64,000 nt of DNA from Gnetum montanum (taxonomy: Eukaryota > Streptophyta > Gnetopsida > Gnetales > Gnetaceae): positions 672,177 to 736,176 of the forward strand of contig MNCI01020673.1 in the NCBI GenBank assembly GCA_015680685.1. Reading direction: 5' to 3'. Below, one piece after another: positions 21,830-34,465 of this stretch (its first letter is position 1; the number at the start of each line of letters is the position of its first letter). Position numbers and translations under genes: made by a program. The notes below the pieces were generated by a model. The model was not told the DNA's origin. It saw only the letters and a program-made list of their open reading frames with translations, and ran no database searches.

Positions 21830-23740
21830 CCTTTAATAAATGTTTAATTCTTTGCTTAGTGTGATTTTAGAGTTAGAAATTTTTTCAAGGAAGTTCCCCT
21901 AAAAAGTTTTAATGTTAGGCCTGATCTACTCAGGTGACTCCTTTAATAATTTAAATGATTTACGTGAAGATAGAAAATTAGTTTTGCATGAGTTTTTAAT
22001 ATTTCCTAAGAGTACTTACCCTTATGATATCCTTCAGGCAATAGCAGATTTCGAAAAGGTTATGCACAAATTCTATTGTAACCCTCCCCCATGACTAAGT
22101 TAAACACTCTAGGTTTAATTAGGTTCGATCGAAAAAGCAATCAGAGCGTTAACGAGCGAAATATCGATGGTTGAATTTTAGACTCTCAAAGCGCTAAAAA
22201 TAGTGAAAGAAAATTTGAAGAACTCTCCCCATGTTAATTGTTGAAAATGACTTCCGTAGCATGCAGGGTTCCATATATATATAGTTTTTATTGATGCGAT
22301 ATCGCGTACACGATACCACGTACCCAATATCGTGTCCTATCCAAAATAGGGTACTTGGTAAAATTGATGATTTTTCAAGTTTTGACGACCAAAAATAAAA
22401 GATTTGAGGTAGATATAAAAGGTTTGGGGTAATGTCAAATGGAAATTAAGGCACCGAAAGTGTAATGGAGTGGAGTTATACAATGAAGTTCTTTGAAAAG
22501 GGTGAGGAAAAAGGACATGTAATGGTTCTAAGGAACGTTTGGTTAAAATGATGGCAAAGGAAAAAATAGGTTCGACAATGGAATACTTGGAGGGTATAAA
22601 ATGATGTGGTGGTGTGCAACAAGTACAAATTACAAAAGTCACACAAGTGGATCCTCCCCAAAGTAGGTTCCAACCTATAATGCCCTTATGTAACCACATC
22701 TTAAAATGTCCGTAGGCACTAGAAGGCTTAACTGTAATCCGCACCTGTGCAACAAAACACACATATGTTAAATACCATCGTGATGAGGTATGAATTCTAT
22801 GCAACATAAGACACAAGTTAGAAGTACTTGGATAGTGAGATGAGATGAATTACAGAAAGGATTATAGAGATCGGGACGTGAGGTAACTTACCCTAGGAAC
22901 AATGAATCCTAAGTGTTGTGCATGATTAAAGTACCATTAGCCCTTCGCTCTAAGATCAAAACCAAGTCTATACCTTTGATTAGTGACATCACATTGTTTT
23001 GTCCCAATGATAGACAATCATAAGAGCATCATGACAGTAAGGTGTACAATCACTTGCTATTTTGCACAAGGGAGGAGTGATTTGAATTTTTTTGCGGCAC
23101 GTTTTTCTTGATCTTTTCTTTTTTGTCTTTCTTCTTTCTTTTCTTTTTTTTCTTCTAGTCACTTTTGCACTTTCCCAATGGTGATCTGGAGAAGTCACCA
23201 ACCTTCAGGCATGGGTGCATGTCTTTCCAGTGGAACCCTTTAGAACAACATTGAGTTCCTTTATTGAGTGCCTTTATTACAACGCTTACTCCCATTTTTC
23301 GTTAGATCTACAAGGATCTTAGTACAACCAAGTTGCATGATAGCACATACAGATGTCACCAAAGAGAATCCACAAGTCCCCTTGATGTCACACCCTTGCC
23401 ATTTCCTCTTAGTTTGTCACTCTTCGCTCGAGGCATAATGAGTATAAAGTTACTTTAAGTTTTAATGATAACAATAATATCATCGTCCCCAGAGTAAGAA
23501 CCTCTTATTAACAGAATGGGTGGGTGGATGTTTTGGGCTCACTATCCAAACAATTAGTCACTTGTGACTTGATAACATAGAACGCAACCTCAACTGATCA
23601 GTTACATGAGTATTTTATTCACAGATGAGATTACCATCAAAAAGATAAAATGAAAAATTTTAAAATGAAGAATTAGAAAACAAAAAATTGTAAGAACAAA
23701 GAAAAGGAAAAACATTTACTAACTCTGCTTATTAGAATGG
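21830..23740 (-). pseudogene. Block B: H ORF, internal promoter and leader (minus)
   Basis: From 23436 a short ORF starts MPRAKSDK and includes GKGVTSRG; it aligns with 58590 onward in D and 1880 onward in A. It is followed by a basic KKKRKKK-type run near 23110-23150 and then stops. At 22345-22288 there are CGATATTG, GTATCG and CGATATCG repeats, then TATA at 22283-22273 and a leader with TTAGTCATGGGGG at 22098-22086. At about 21830-21800 the sequence restarts inside the same promoter region (block C), an internal tandem partial duplication. The gag of the same element lies immediately upstream (26111-23745). Confidence 0.55.
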
Positions 23741-23744
23741 GGGG

Positions 23745-26111
23745 TTATCCCCCATGACTAAATCGTTGATCATGGCGAGAATTAATAAATGGAAAATTTG
23801 GATCCATGCATGTTGGAAATATTAGGGTACCATCATATCTAAACCACTGGGTATCTTTTGGTGTGGTGGCAAGAATGTACCCAAATTGAGGTTCACACAC
23901 CTGATTAAAGTAGTCATAGTGGGGCAGATTATAAGATGTGGTCATGTGATAAGAAGCTAACCCACTATGGCACCTAGGACCATAAGACGGTATGCAAGGA
24001 TCAATATGTCTCTCCACGTTGTTATATTCATTAGGCTGCGTGGTTGTTGGAGTATTAATTGGTGGCTTGGATAAGGTAACATGAGGCGTTGAGTTTGAAG
24101 AGGAAGGTGCATCACAATGTTGGGCTTGTGCTGAGTTGGAGGATGTAGTGGTTTCAGAACCATGCTATCTCTTTCTATGGCCATGCCTAAAGAAAGGATG
24201 CTTCTGAAATTATGGAGGACTCCCACTGCTGTTGATAGTAATAGCATAAGTAATGTTCATTGGTTGGTGTCGTGGTGCAAAACCTTCTAATACTACTAGT
24301 GGCGATGTAGAAGGAGATGAAGGATGAGGATATTGAGAGTAAGGAGAAGTGTAAGGAACATGATATGGTGATCCCGTAGGAGGGGACATGGGTTGGTGAT
24401 ACTTGGGAGAGTAATTACGACAAGGTGAAGTAGAGGATGTTGATCCAATTGGAGAAACATGGAGTTGAACATAATAATAATCACTTGGTGTCGGGTGATA
24501 CAAAGGGTGAGGCCAGTTTGGTGATGGTCTCCCCCACGACTAGGGGTTTTGCCACTACAATTGAGCATAGTACTTCTATACAAAACCTCGATGTAGCATT
24601 CTTCCCCAATGCTCATGTAGATGTGACAAGATTGGGTAGTGGCCTTTGGGGTGATCGTATAGGCAAACATTGCATTGATACTTATGATTTGTAGTTGAGC
24701 CCCTATCCTTATTTCCTTCAACCCTTCTTTCTGATTGTCAAATGATGTTTTGTCTTATTTCTAGGTTTGGTATCCTCTATTTGTTTTGGTTGTTAGAGTT
24801 ATCTTGTGTGGTTCTCCCTCTAATAATATTTGCATATTCTCCACATTTTTCATGTACCCCCTCCATCATCTTATTGATCTTTACCTCGATTTCATCTAGT
24901 GATTTTAGTATTGGCAAAGATGAGGATGGTTCTACCTCCTCAAGGTGAGTTGATTTCTCCTCTTCATGATTATGGACCTTCATTACTTTAAGAGTTTGGT
25001 CCTATTGAGATCTTTCAACATTCTTCCATTTGGCTATTTCTCCTTCTTCTTTTGCTACCCACTTAATAAGCTCTTGGAATTGATGGGTTCATAGTTCATA
25101 TAGTTGACCTGGGGCATACATTCCTAGGGTCTCCCTTGTTTCATTATGGAGCCCATCCATGATGTGATACATTAGCCTTTCCTTGGAGAACCCATGGCCT
25201 GGGCATTTGTTTAATAGTGAATAATATCTTTCTAAGGCCATGTCCAAAGGTTTATGTTGCTCTTGTTTCCACTCTTGGATTTGTCTTCTCAAGGCTAACA
25301 CTCTTGCATAGGTTTGATATCTTTCATTGAAGAGTTTTACCATTGTAGGCCAATGGCGAATTAAATTTGGTTTTAAATACCTGAACCATACTTTTGCTTG
25401 GCCAATGAGTGTCATAGGAAAGAGCTTAAGTCTTTGCCACCCATTCTCAATGTTGTTCCATGCACATGCATCATAGAAGGCTTGTAAATGATGTTGTAGA
25501 TCTAAATCATAGCCTCTTGAGAACTTAGAAAAGTTGTTTAAATCAAGCATGGGTAGACGACTTTCCTTACAATGCCTATGGGATATTTGAATAGCCTCTG
25601 TTATATGCATTAGGCTCTTAGTGGCCAGCAGGGGTTCATCATCACCAAATAGGTTGTGAGTTCGTGAGTTGGGACGATGTTGTCTATGTTCATGTTGGAA
25701 TTCTTGATTTTGCCTGTGGGTTCGATTTTTATTTCCATATTGATCCCTTAAGGAATAGTTATCTGTGTCACAACCCGACGTTGAAAGAGTAGAGGAAGAG
25801 AGAGAACTAGAAGACTCATCATGACTTTTGTAAGTCTCCCAAACATTCCCTGATGTACTCTTACTACCCATTGAGAAGGTCCTAGGCCTTATGGGCCTCC
25901 TCATTCTAGGGGATGTCCCATCCTCACTAGAGGTGTCTAAGTTGGATGACAAAAGTCCTTAAGTATCGTTGGGGTGTCTATGAACATATGAAACTTCTGC
26001 ATAGGATTGAGTACTCCAAACTTGATCATCATCATAAATTTTGTTGGTTCTCCAATGAATTACCTCGCTAGGTGTTGCATTATCACTGTCTTGTGAAAGA
26101 GACATTGTCAT
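23745..26111 (-). pseudogene. Gypsy gag, full-length frame, no pol
   Basis: One uninterrupted reading phase of about 789 codons, broken only by stop codons and with no frameshift. Start ATG-ACA-ATG at 26111 (an in-frame TAA lies before the long open part, 25952-25089). Features in order: Ser/Arg-rich N-terminus, LATKSLMHI, retrotransposon-gag core (LQAFYDACAW, QAKVWFRYL, W-PTMVKLFNERYQT, RRQIQEWKQ, YSLLNKCPGHGF), an acidic segment, a zinc-knuckle relic CNVCLYDHPKG near 24640, then a Pro/Ser/Tyr-rich tail. The last part (23990-23745) includes FGYILATT and FPTCMDPNFPFINSRHD, which I do not recognise. It is followed directly by the H block: protease and pol are absent. Confidence 0.8.
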
Positions 26112-26216
26112 GAATTGTGACTTTATTGAATTTAATTTCTTTGTCTAAAAGATATATTGTTAATACCTTGTTGCAATGATCTTGTATGATATAACTAATC
26201 TAGATAACTAGCACCA

Positions 26217-26233
26217 TCCTGGCAACAACACCA
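26217..26233 (-). other. Primer-binding site, tRNA-Asp type
   Basis: Minus-strand TGGTGTTGTTGCCAGGA, the tRNA-Asp complement with transitions, one base inside the LTR end at 26235. Confidence 0.78.
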
Positions 26234-26234
26234 A

Positions 26235-27132
26235 TGATGAGTGGCGAGGTACCCCTATGCTCAACCATACGAATATAAGCGTGTAAGCATGATCTAGTCA
26301 GACTCTGTGGACAGGCTAGTTGTGACACCTAGACAGTTATACACTAATCGTAGCTCGTTGTCTTCCCACTTGGACTAGTATTTGCTTTGTCACGTATGGT
26401 TTAGTCCAAAGTGAGGTGTATGATGTGGTTTCTACTGCTATGCTACTCCTAAGGACAATGAAAAATAACTTAATTAAGCTAATAAGCAATAGGAAATAAG
26501 ATCTAAGCTAGCCTAAGTGCGATGAGCATCCGTCCTTAATCATCCGTACGCATCTTGGACTTCATGTATTACTTCTGGGATTACCAAGCGCACATTACTC
26601 GAAGCACTACTCAATACGCTACTATGCTATTGGGTTACCACGTAGTTACACTTAAATGTTCATGATTAAAGCGTACTCATTCTGCATTAACAACAAGAGT
26701 AGTAGACAACAATAAAATAAATATTATCTAAGAAAACAACAATAAATAATAATGAATAATTAAAATAATTAAAAGCTAAGTGAATGCTGCAATGATAGAG
26801 TAATCTCGATCTTTATTGCTAATTATGTGTGTGTCCAAGTACGTCACACTCGAACAAAGGTTCTGTACAATTACAAGCATCACATTGCGGGCATGCACTT
26901 CGGAAAAGAACTGAAAACTAACTAGAAACTGACAAAAGACTCGACCCCAAAAGACTTAAGACTCTAATGATTCTCCTTTCTAATGACTCTTCCCTGTGTG
27001 CACCTGAGTGCTATATTTATAGGCTAACACAGGAATCACGATATCGTGTATACGATATTGTACCCAAGTTGCGACATCATGTACCCAATATTGTGTACTT
27101 GATATCAAGGCCTGGTAAACCCTGATTCATCA
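26235..27132 (-). repeat. Gypsy 5' LTR (LTR2), 0.9 kb
   Basis: Minus-oriented LTR, TGATGAATCAGGG to CTCATCA, next to its primer site and gag. TATA (GCCTATAAATATAG, minus) at 27023-27012; U3 array at 27036-27112 with CGATATCG, CGATATTG, CAATATTG and TGATATCA variants. Beyond 27132 the sequence is no longer repeat-like and belongs to the gene island. Confidence 0.78.
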
Positions 27133-28734
27133 ATTGATCAACACTTCTTGTAATACAAGTAAAAACATTCATAGAAGCTTGTGTTTTTAGATTTTTTTTG
27201 TTCAATTTGATCATTCTTATCATTGACATTAACTTGATTTTTCATATCTTCAACTTTATATTGTTTTATTCCTCGGCAATTTTCTCATGCCTACTTGTAA
27301 TGTTAATTTTTTTTTACAGTTAAGAAGATTGATTTTAACCAAAAACCATCCACGTAAACCAAATGTTGTAAAAATAGATTCCATATGTTTAAAAGGACCA
27401 AGAAGATTAATAATTTCTTAATCAACTTTCTACAAAATTAATGAAAGATTAAATAGCCTAACAAAACATGGAACTTTAAAATATTCTTTAGATGAAAGTC
27501 AACTTGCAAATAATAAACACTACCTGTATATATGATCCTATATCTAAGGCACATTTTTTTTATCAAAGCATTAACTAACTCAACAAGCAGAAAAAAAACA
27601 AGAATAATATCTATCATTTAAGGACTTGAATATCCTATTTGCATCTCAATTATTTAACTATGAAGTAAAACTTCAATTATGATGCAAGTAATTCAAAACT
27701 TAAAACTTGAATGAACATATATTGTAATGCAATATTAGCAACCAATGACTCATACATTATCATGAAAAACAAAATCAAGTTTTTAAGTTGCATCAACATC
27801 ACTAAAAGAAAGCATTCCAAGTTTTTACTCACCAACTCCTAAATTTGTATTTTAAGAATCAATGAAATTTTCAAGAAATAGAAATTTCAACATCAATTAA
27901 AGAAGTCGAGTAATTTAGATTTCCTTGTAGGAGAATTCTAGAGAAACAAGATTCATTGAAGAAAAGCAAAGAGAGAAATCCAATTATAGTACCTTCGAGT
28001 TAACACCATCGTATCTATTTGCTGCTACAAGGGGTAAAATTACATAAGCAATATATATTATTAAAAACTGCTACAAGGGGTAAAATTACATAAGCAATAT
28101 ATATTATTAAAAAAATGTTGTAGAATAGAACATAAACAACAAATAGCAAATCTTAAGTCAAACAATATATAAGTTATTTAAGCCACCACTTTGATTCTTT
28201 CGGTTATCATAGAAAATAAGCATTTAAACTATACCTTTATTATACTTAAAAGATTTATGGCTAAAAATCATTTGAATCTAGAAACTACAATATCAGTTTC
28301 ATTTCCAATAAAAGTCTTAAACAATCATCCATTTTCCTAAACCAGTGTCATTTAAATTTTTTTAACGGTCCACCACAGATAACAACATGAAACGATACCT
28401 GTTATGAATGCTTTTTAGAATATAATCATGAAAGCAAAATGAATCTATATGTAATGGACCATGATCAAAACAACAACAGCGTCATGTATGTGTACTTTAA
28501 AACCGTTTTTGAGAACCTTCACAACCATGTTCTTCAACCTTAATATCCACAGGAGGAGATTATAAAAATTTGTTACTTCAATTTCAGGTTCAACGTAATA
28601 AAAAAATGAAGGATTTGCATCTACATTAATCCGGTGCTCTAATTGTTTGCTAACTCGGCTTACAACTTTTTTTAAAAAATGCGATATAAATCCTCCATCA
28701 GAGTAAACCTAGTTTCAATCACACAAAAATCCTC
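27133..28734. other. AT-rich 3' flank of the reductase gene
   Basis: No coding potential or element termini seen. It holds the 46-bp tandem duplication listed separately and probably the reductase 3' UTR (immediately below 28735, minus), but no clear polyadenylation signal can be fixed. Confidence 0.5.
28022..28115. repeat. Tandem duplication, 46-bp unit x2
   Basis: Two identical copies beginning CTGCTACAAGGGGTAAAATT at 28022 and 28068. Identity suggests a recent slippage or duplication event. Confidence 0.9.
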
Positions 28735-31700
28735 TCAAATTTCACCATCCCATAGCTCCTCAAAACTTGTGAAGGGTCCCCTCTCTTTATTCACAAAGAA
28801 ATCTCCTCGCAAGTGCTTCACCTGGGGTGCATGACACGTAAAAATATTATATCATAATTCAAAGTAATTGAAGGAAAACTTATCTATTTAAGACCAAAAT
28901 GTGAACCCAACGCAAAAAGACATACCTGTTTAATTTGAGAAAATAGTGAAAAAAGTTCGGGAGGAATTGACCAATCAAACACATCAAAATTTTCTTTTAT
29001 CCTACTTTCATGGCTGCTTTTAGGCAGAACACTGTAGCCACTTTGTAGACCCCAGCGAAGAGCTACCTGTGCAGGTGTTTTGCCCAGTTTGTCTGCTACT
29101 TGCTTAATTATGGGAAGCTCCAGCACTTTTACAGTTCGTTTAACAAGTCCAGTGCCTGGAGAACCAATTGGCGAATAAGCCTGCAAATATCATACAGAAG
29201 CAATCAGAAAGTCACCAGCAGCAATTCTAAATTCACTTTGGGAAACAAATTGCAACTAAAGTTTAATTGCGTTATAAGAACTTACAGATACATGAATGTT
29301 CTGTGATTTGCAATATTCATGAAGCTTTTGCTGCTGCCACACTGGATGGCATTCTACTTGGTTTACAGCTGGAATGACTTTTGCATGCTCAATTAGATCC
29401 TGCAATTTTTTCACAGAGAAATTGCTTACACCTATTGCACGTACTTTCCCTGTCTCTAGACTCTTTTCCATTGCCTCCCATGTGCTTGCAATTTGTTTGT
29501 TTGGCCAATGCATCTGTCAACGTCCAAAAACATTATCGCAGGAAAAGTTTTCTATTTTATTATTGGCAGTGGAATAAAATTAAAATACTAGTTTAGGCAT
29601 CAAAGTGACATACAAGATATAAATCAACATAGTCAAGTTGGAGATCCTTCAATGTAGCATCAATGGCTGCAGGGACCTTCTCTGGTGAACAATCAGACAA
29701 CCTGCTCGGCCAAGCAAAACAAAGAATTTAGCGAACAAATAATCTGACGGTGAACATCATAAAGCAAGAAAAGGCATAGCAAGAGGTAAAAATCAGACTG
29801 GTAGCCATTAACCATTCAGACATGGGCCAAAATCAATTCACAGACAAAAGTATTTCATAGCACTGATCAACATTTATGGAAGCAAGAGAAACCTAAAAAA
29901 GTCACAATCACACTAACAACATCACGTGATTAGAAAATTGAGAAGATATTGAAATTGAAACTAAAAGTTTAGTCTGCATATTTTCTGAATCTATTAGATA
30001 GTAGAAATATACATGATATGGTAGAAATCTTCATAGTATGAGTTTGATACTAAACAAAAGGAAAATTTAAAAAGGAGAGTAGTACTTAAACAAAGGAAAA
30101 TTTAAAAAAGGGAGTAGTACTTTCACGAATACTGTAGACATAATAAATAAGTAGCATCAAAAGAATGGTGACTAAAAATTCCATTGTACTTTTATTCACA
30201 TGACAACCAAGAAAGCAAAGTTCGAGTTCAAATTCAGTATCGATTACACCTTTTTATGCTCGGAAAAACTTATTTTACCGTTAATATTAAGACTATGCTC
30301 TGAATTTACGCTTTACTTTGTTAATGAAAATAAATTTATCAAAGCTAAAAATGAAACTCCGTATTACATAAATTAAATTACATACATAAAAACTGAAACA
30401 AAATAAAGCGCATGAGCATCTACTAATCCGTAATGTCCATAATGCTAAACATAAACTTATTTTAAAAATATAAATTTAAGAACTACTTCTAAAAACAGAT
30501 CAAGATACTTGTATCTGAAAACCTTCTCGTTCTTATAATACAAATCATACTATTTTAAATAATTTTAAGGCGCAGTAATAACAGTGACATGGGACATCCA
30601 AACAAGAAAGCTTATACATTGTACAAGGTTTGATGGTTTTGTTTCTTGCATAAAAAGGTCAAGCATAATTGACCAGCATTCAATTCCATTAGTGGAAATT
30701 GTTTTTAATGATGTCTGAGACCTTGTAGATATTGGGCTGGTCCAATTTAAATAATTTTTTACATAAGCTTGATATCTCAGCTGTGGCCTGTTGGCATCAA
30801 ACTTATGGCTTATAGAAATAATTTAAATGATTGTAACCAAATAAGGTTGCTACATTTAAAATAGTAATCAGGAATTTTATTATATTTGAGTCAAACAGAA
30901 ATGTAAAATCAATATCAGATTGCATGAAAAAATATTTTATAAATTCTAGGTGACAGATACTTAATAGATGGTTTAAAAGGAATAAAATCAATAAAAGGCT
31001 TTAAAATCCGCATTAATGAAAATGTGAGGACATGGGATAATATGTTAATATCAATGTTCTGTCAATGGTCATTTTTATTTTTATTTATTTATACGTAGTA
31101 TTATTGTATATATATGGTACTGATCATTAAAATTACGTTGCAAAAGGACCTTTATAATCATCATCATCCTAGCATGGTCCCAACACAATAGGGTCAGCTA
31201 AATGAATTTATTTTTGCCATTTGCCTCTATGAATGGCTAAATCTTTGTTTATTTGCAATTTCTTCAAATCATCTTCAATGGTCCTTTTCCCATGTGTTTT
31301 TTATCTTCTTTCTAGTGGCTTTACTAAAACGGTGATGTAGTAACCTTTTCTTATCCGCTCATTATCTAATCTTCTTTGCACATGCCCAAGCCATCTCACA
31401 TATCATTTCTATAGCTTATCTAAAATAGAAACCAATCCAGGTCTTCCTTTAATGTCTGTATTGTGTAATTTATCTTTTTTGATAACATTTAACATCCATC
31501 TAAGCATTCCCACTTCTACCACACTTATTTGTTATTCATGCCTCTTTTGTATTGCCCAACATTCAGCACCATATAAAATAGCACACCTAATTGTTACCTG
31601 TAAAATTTTCTCTAGGTTTATTACGATTTTTTTATCGAAAAACACCACTAGCTAGTCTCCATTTTCACCATCCTACCTTAATTCTAAATATATTATATCT

Positions 31701-34465
31701 TCATTAATTTTACTATCTGATTGGAGCAGTGATCCTAGGTAATGAGACTATTTGTGCTAAGGGACTTTTTAACCTTGAATTATCACTTCTATTTCACTAA
31801 TATTTATGTTTGTATTAAAATTGCATTCCATATATTTCATCTTGCTCTTAAAGTCTTTTAATTCTTGAACATACACCAAGGGATTTTGTGTTATAGTTTC
31901 TTTGTTAATTCATACATGACAATAGCAAATAAGTATAGGCTAAGTGTAGACCCTTAATGTAAACCTATTGTGACTAGAAAATCAAATATGATTCCACAAG
32001 TTGTTCTAATTTTCGTGGCAATACTTTTGTATATATCTTGAATCACTTTAATATATTTATTATGGATGTTTGTGCTCTACAAGGCCCACCAAATAATATC
32101 TCTAGGCACTCTATTATATACTTTTCAAATTCAATGAAGATCATACACAAATTTTCTCTATGTTTACTGAATTTCTCCATTAATTGTCATATCAAGAAAA
32201 TAACCTCTATAGTAGATGTCCCTCATATAAATCTAAATTAATTTATATCCTTTAAACTTTATGCAAATAAGTGTTTACCAGACTTAATAACTAAGAAGCC
32301 ATAAAAAATAAAGACTATGTATAAAGGACGTAACAGTAAAGATGAATTAATATCATAATATAAAAAAATGTAATTAGCAACGAATACTTCAGCAATCAAT
32401 ATATATGTTTAGGAAATAGGCAACAAATATTACTACCGATATAAGAAACTAAGCTCAGCTTTTTTCTTCCAAGTGTCAATCCCATTAATAACTTTTTATT
32501 CTGATAGATTCAGTAGTTTCAGTGTATAATTAAATACTGTTGCATTGTTAGCCTATGCCTAGGAAGTAAATATTGCCATTTGGTTGTGCATAAGAATGTA
32601 GGTCATAAGCTAGGATAACCTTGAATAGCTCTAAAAGGCCACGCCTAGTTAACCAGTTATGTACATCAATTTGCAATTCAGTAAATAACATAATTGAAAA
32701 AACATTAAAAATAGAGTACCAAAGTTTTGATGTGACCCATAAATCCTCACGCTTCACAACACCATTTGATAGTATTTCTTTCAAAGCAACACCAATCTGT
32801 CAAGTGCACCGTTAGTTTAGCAGAAATGACTTAATAAGTAATTAGATATACATCCAGTTGTTAACATACAGTCATAGAGCACACATGGATGAAACCAACA
32901 CATGGCTAGCATCTATAAATGTCAAGCTTGAAAGAGTTGCATTAGGATGTATAGATGTCACCCATGTGACTATGTTAGCAACAAGGTTTGGCATGATTGT
33001 ATGAATAACCACAAATCATCGACTACCTATTTATCAACTTGTTCATTGATTAACTATAGGTGCTGCAAAATTAATGACAAAAAATGGAAACAGCATCTAA
33101 TATCCTCTACATGATGTCTTCCGATCCTATCAAATCAGGGGTATTGCTGTCTGATAGATTGTTTTAAAAATAAAGTTATCGTTTTGCACCTCCTCTGAGA
33201 CCATTTCTGAAAATCTTATAAATTTTTTTAGAAGAATGATAATGAGGATAGGAAACTTTTATGGTTCATGTGGATTCCTATCAAATCAGAGGTATTGCTG
33301 TCTGAGAGATTGTTTTAAAAATAAAGTTACCATTTTGCACCTCCTATAAGGCAATTTTTGAAAATCATATAATTTTTTTTAAGAAAAGTGATAATGAAGA
33401 TGGAAAACTTTTATAGTTCATGTGGTAAGAAATAAAGAAGTTTATGAGTAGATATGGATGGAAACTCATCTCATAAACTTATAAAAGATTTTATTATTTT
33501 AAAAGCAAGAAAATGAAATTTACCTCCTTTTCATTTTTATAAACAGGAGCACAGTCTATATGTCGGTATCCAACCTGCAAAGGGAAATGTGAAAAACATT
33601 ACTAAATGGCAGAGTGAAAAATAAGGAGGACTTGAACCATTCTCAAACAACAATAAAGTGTGCAATAAAGTGTGCTTGAACGGGTTGGAGGAAATTCAAT
33701 CAACTAAAATTTGAAATGTATAGCCATAATCATATTAGACAACATTGTAAAATTAGTTTAACTATTATTTACAAAATAATTAAAATGTTAATTAAATGAA
33801 GAAATATCATAGTACGGAACACTAATTGAACTTGAAATTTTAGAGTGTGCAACAAGATAGAGCAGGATAAAAAATGCGAATGCATAGCTCACTGATATAA
33901 AATAGAATCTCAAAATTAATCTCGCTGTACTGCAAGTCTTATTTTATTTTATTAATATATTCTCTTTTGCATGTTAAGAAAAAGAAAAGTTATATTCATA
34001 TAAAAATACAGAAATCAAAAGTAATAACGTTTTTATAGCATCCCTGTCAAAACAGTAACCTAATATTTCAAGAAACAATAGGGGCCGTATGTGAGGGTAT
34101 GGACAGCAAAATTTCTCTGTTTTCCTGTATAGTTCGTTGCTGTGTTGTGACTACTGAGGAGATCAGGCCCAACATGTATAACTTCTACTAACCAACCTAA
34201 GTGCAGACATAAATGCAGAACCTAGTAACACCGAAATTAAAAAATCTCTCTTTCTTTTTATCTCATTTCTCAGCACTGAACACGAATCCATAAAGAATTG
34301 AAAATAGTGTTAAATTTGACATGGAAAAAGCACCTCTATGGCTTTTTTAACAGATTTTCCGACTACACCACGTTCGGCTTGCCATGTTCCTAGACCAACA
34401 GCTGGTATTTTGGCACCAGTATTAAGCTCGAAGGAAAGCTGCGCGGCTGTACCACCATTTGCCAT
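28735..34465 (-). CDS. NADPH-dependent aldo-keto reductase, AKR4C type, seven exons
   Basis: Exons (minus): 34465-34334, 33574-33524, 32796-32720, 29701-29614, 29513-29286, 29180-28926, 28821-28735. All introns are GT-AG and phases join without a stop: 918 bp, 305 residues. The start MANGG is followed by [16 protein letters not shown]. The catalytic tetrad is present: D and Y in HIDCAPVY (exon 2), K in TSKLW (exons 3/4), H in MHWP (exon 5). [28 protein letters not shown] and the NADP-binding [20 protein letters not shown] follow; the end is EELWDGEI, the plant AKR4C C-terminus. AKR4C enzymes reduce reactive carbonyls (aldehydes, ketosteroids) with NADPH in cytosol or plastid; no transit peptide is seen. 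The loop after HWP is about 16 residues shorter than usual. No stops or frameshifts, so probably functional. Confidence 0.93.
30045..30125. repeat. Short tandem duplication in intron 3
   Basis: Two copies of a roughly 35-base unit containing AAAGGAAAATTTAAAAA and GGGAGTAGTACTT or GAGAGTAGTACTT. Confidence 0.75.
31160..32250 (-). pseudogene. RTE-type LINE 3' fragment in intron 3 of the reductase
   Basis: Minus-strand relic of a non-LTR reverse transcriptase. It shows RVPRDILWWAL near 32110, an IQDIYTKV segment, then the C-terminal signature [12 protein letters not shown] (about 31560), [11 protein letters not shown] and [12 protein letters not shown] (about 31395), and finally LADPIVLG followed by GATGATGATGAT at about 31165. 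That order and the trinucleotide tail are characteristic of plant RTE LINEs. The region that should hold the catalytic FADD motif is not recognisable, and stops and frameshifts are numerous. It lies in the same orientation as the reductase and largely accounts for the 3 kb intron. Confidence 0.82.
33126..33426. repeat. Tandem duplication of about 151 bp in intron 2
   Basis: Two adjacent copies starting CCTATCAAATCAG at 33126 and 33277, including GGTATTGCTGTCTGA and TTTTGCACCTCCT, with scattered differences. Confidence 0.88.

Larger units (their letters stand above)
5063..27132 (-). mobile_element. Proposed composite gypsy element: LTR2, gag, H, promoter, PVP-like ORF, with nested insertions
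   Basis: All segments from 27132 down to 5063 that are not later insertions run in the same direction and in the order LTR, primer site, gag, H, TATA promoter with leader (duplicated once near 21800), PVP-like ORF. The same order gag-pol, H, promoter, PVP-like ORF is seen in D. Removing copia-1, the solo LTR and copia-2 restores collinearity with D. Pol is deleted and no 3' LTR is present: the element ends at an inverted junction with block A. Confidence 0.5.

Noticed and set aside
22337-22816. 159-residue minus-strand frame.
   Set aside because: It overlaps the end of the H block and promoter repeats, has no recognisable domain, and is not conserved as a frame in A or D.
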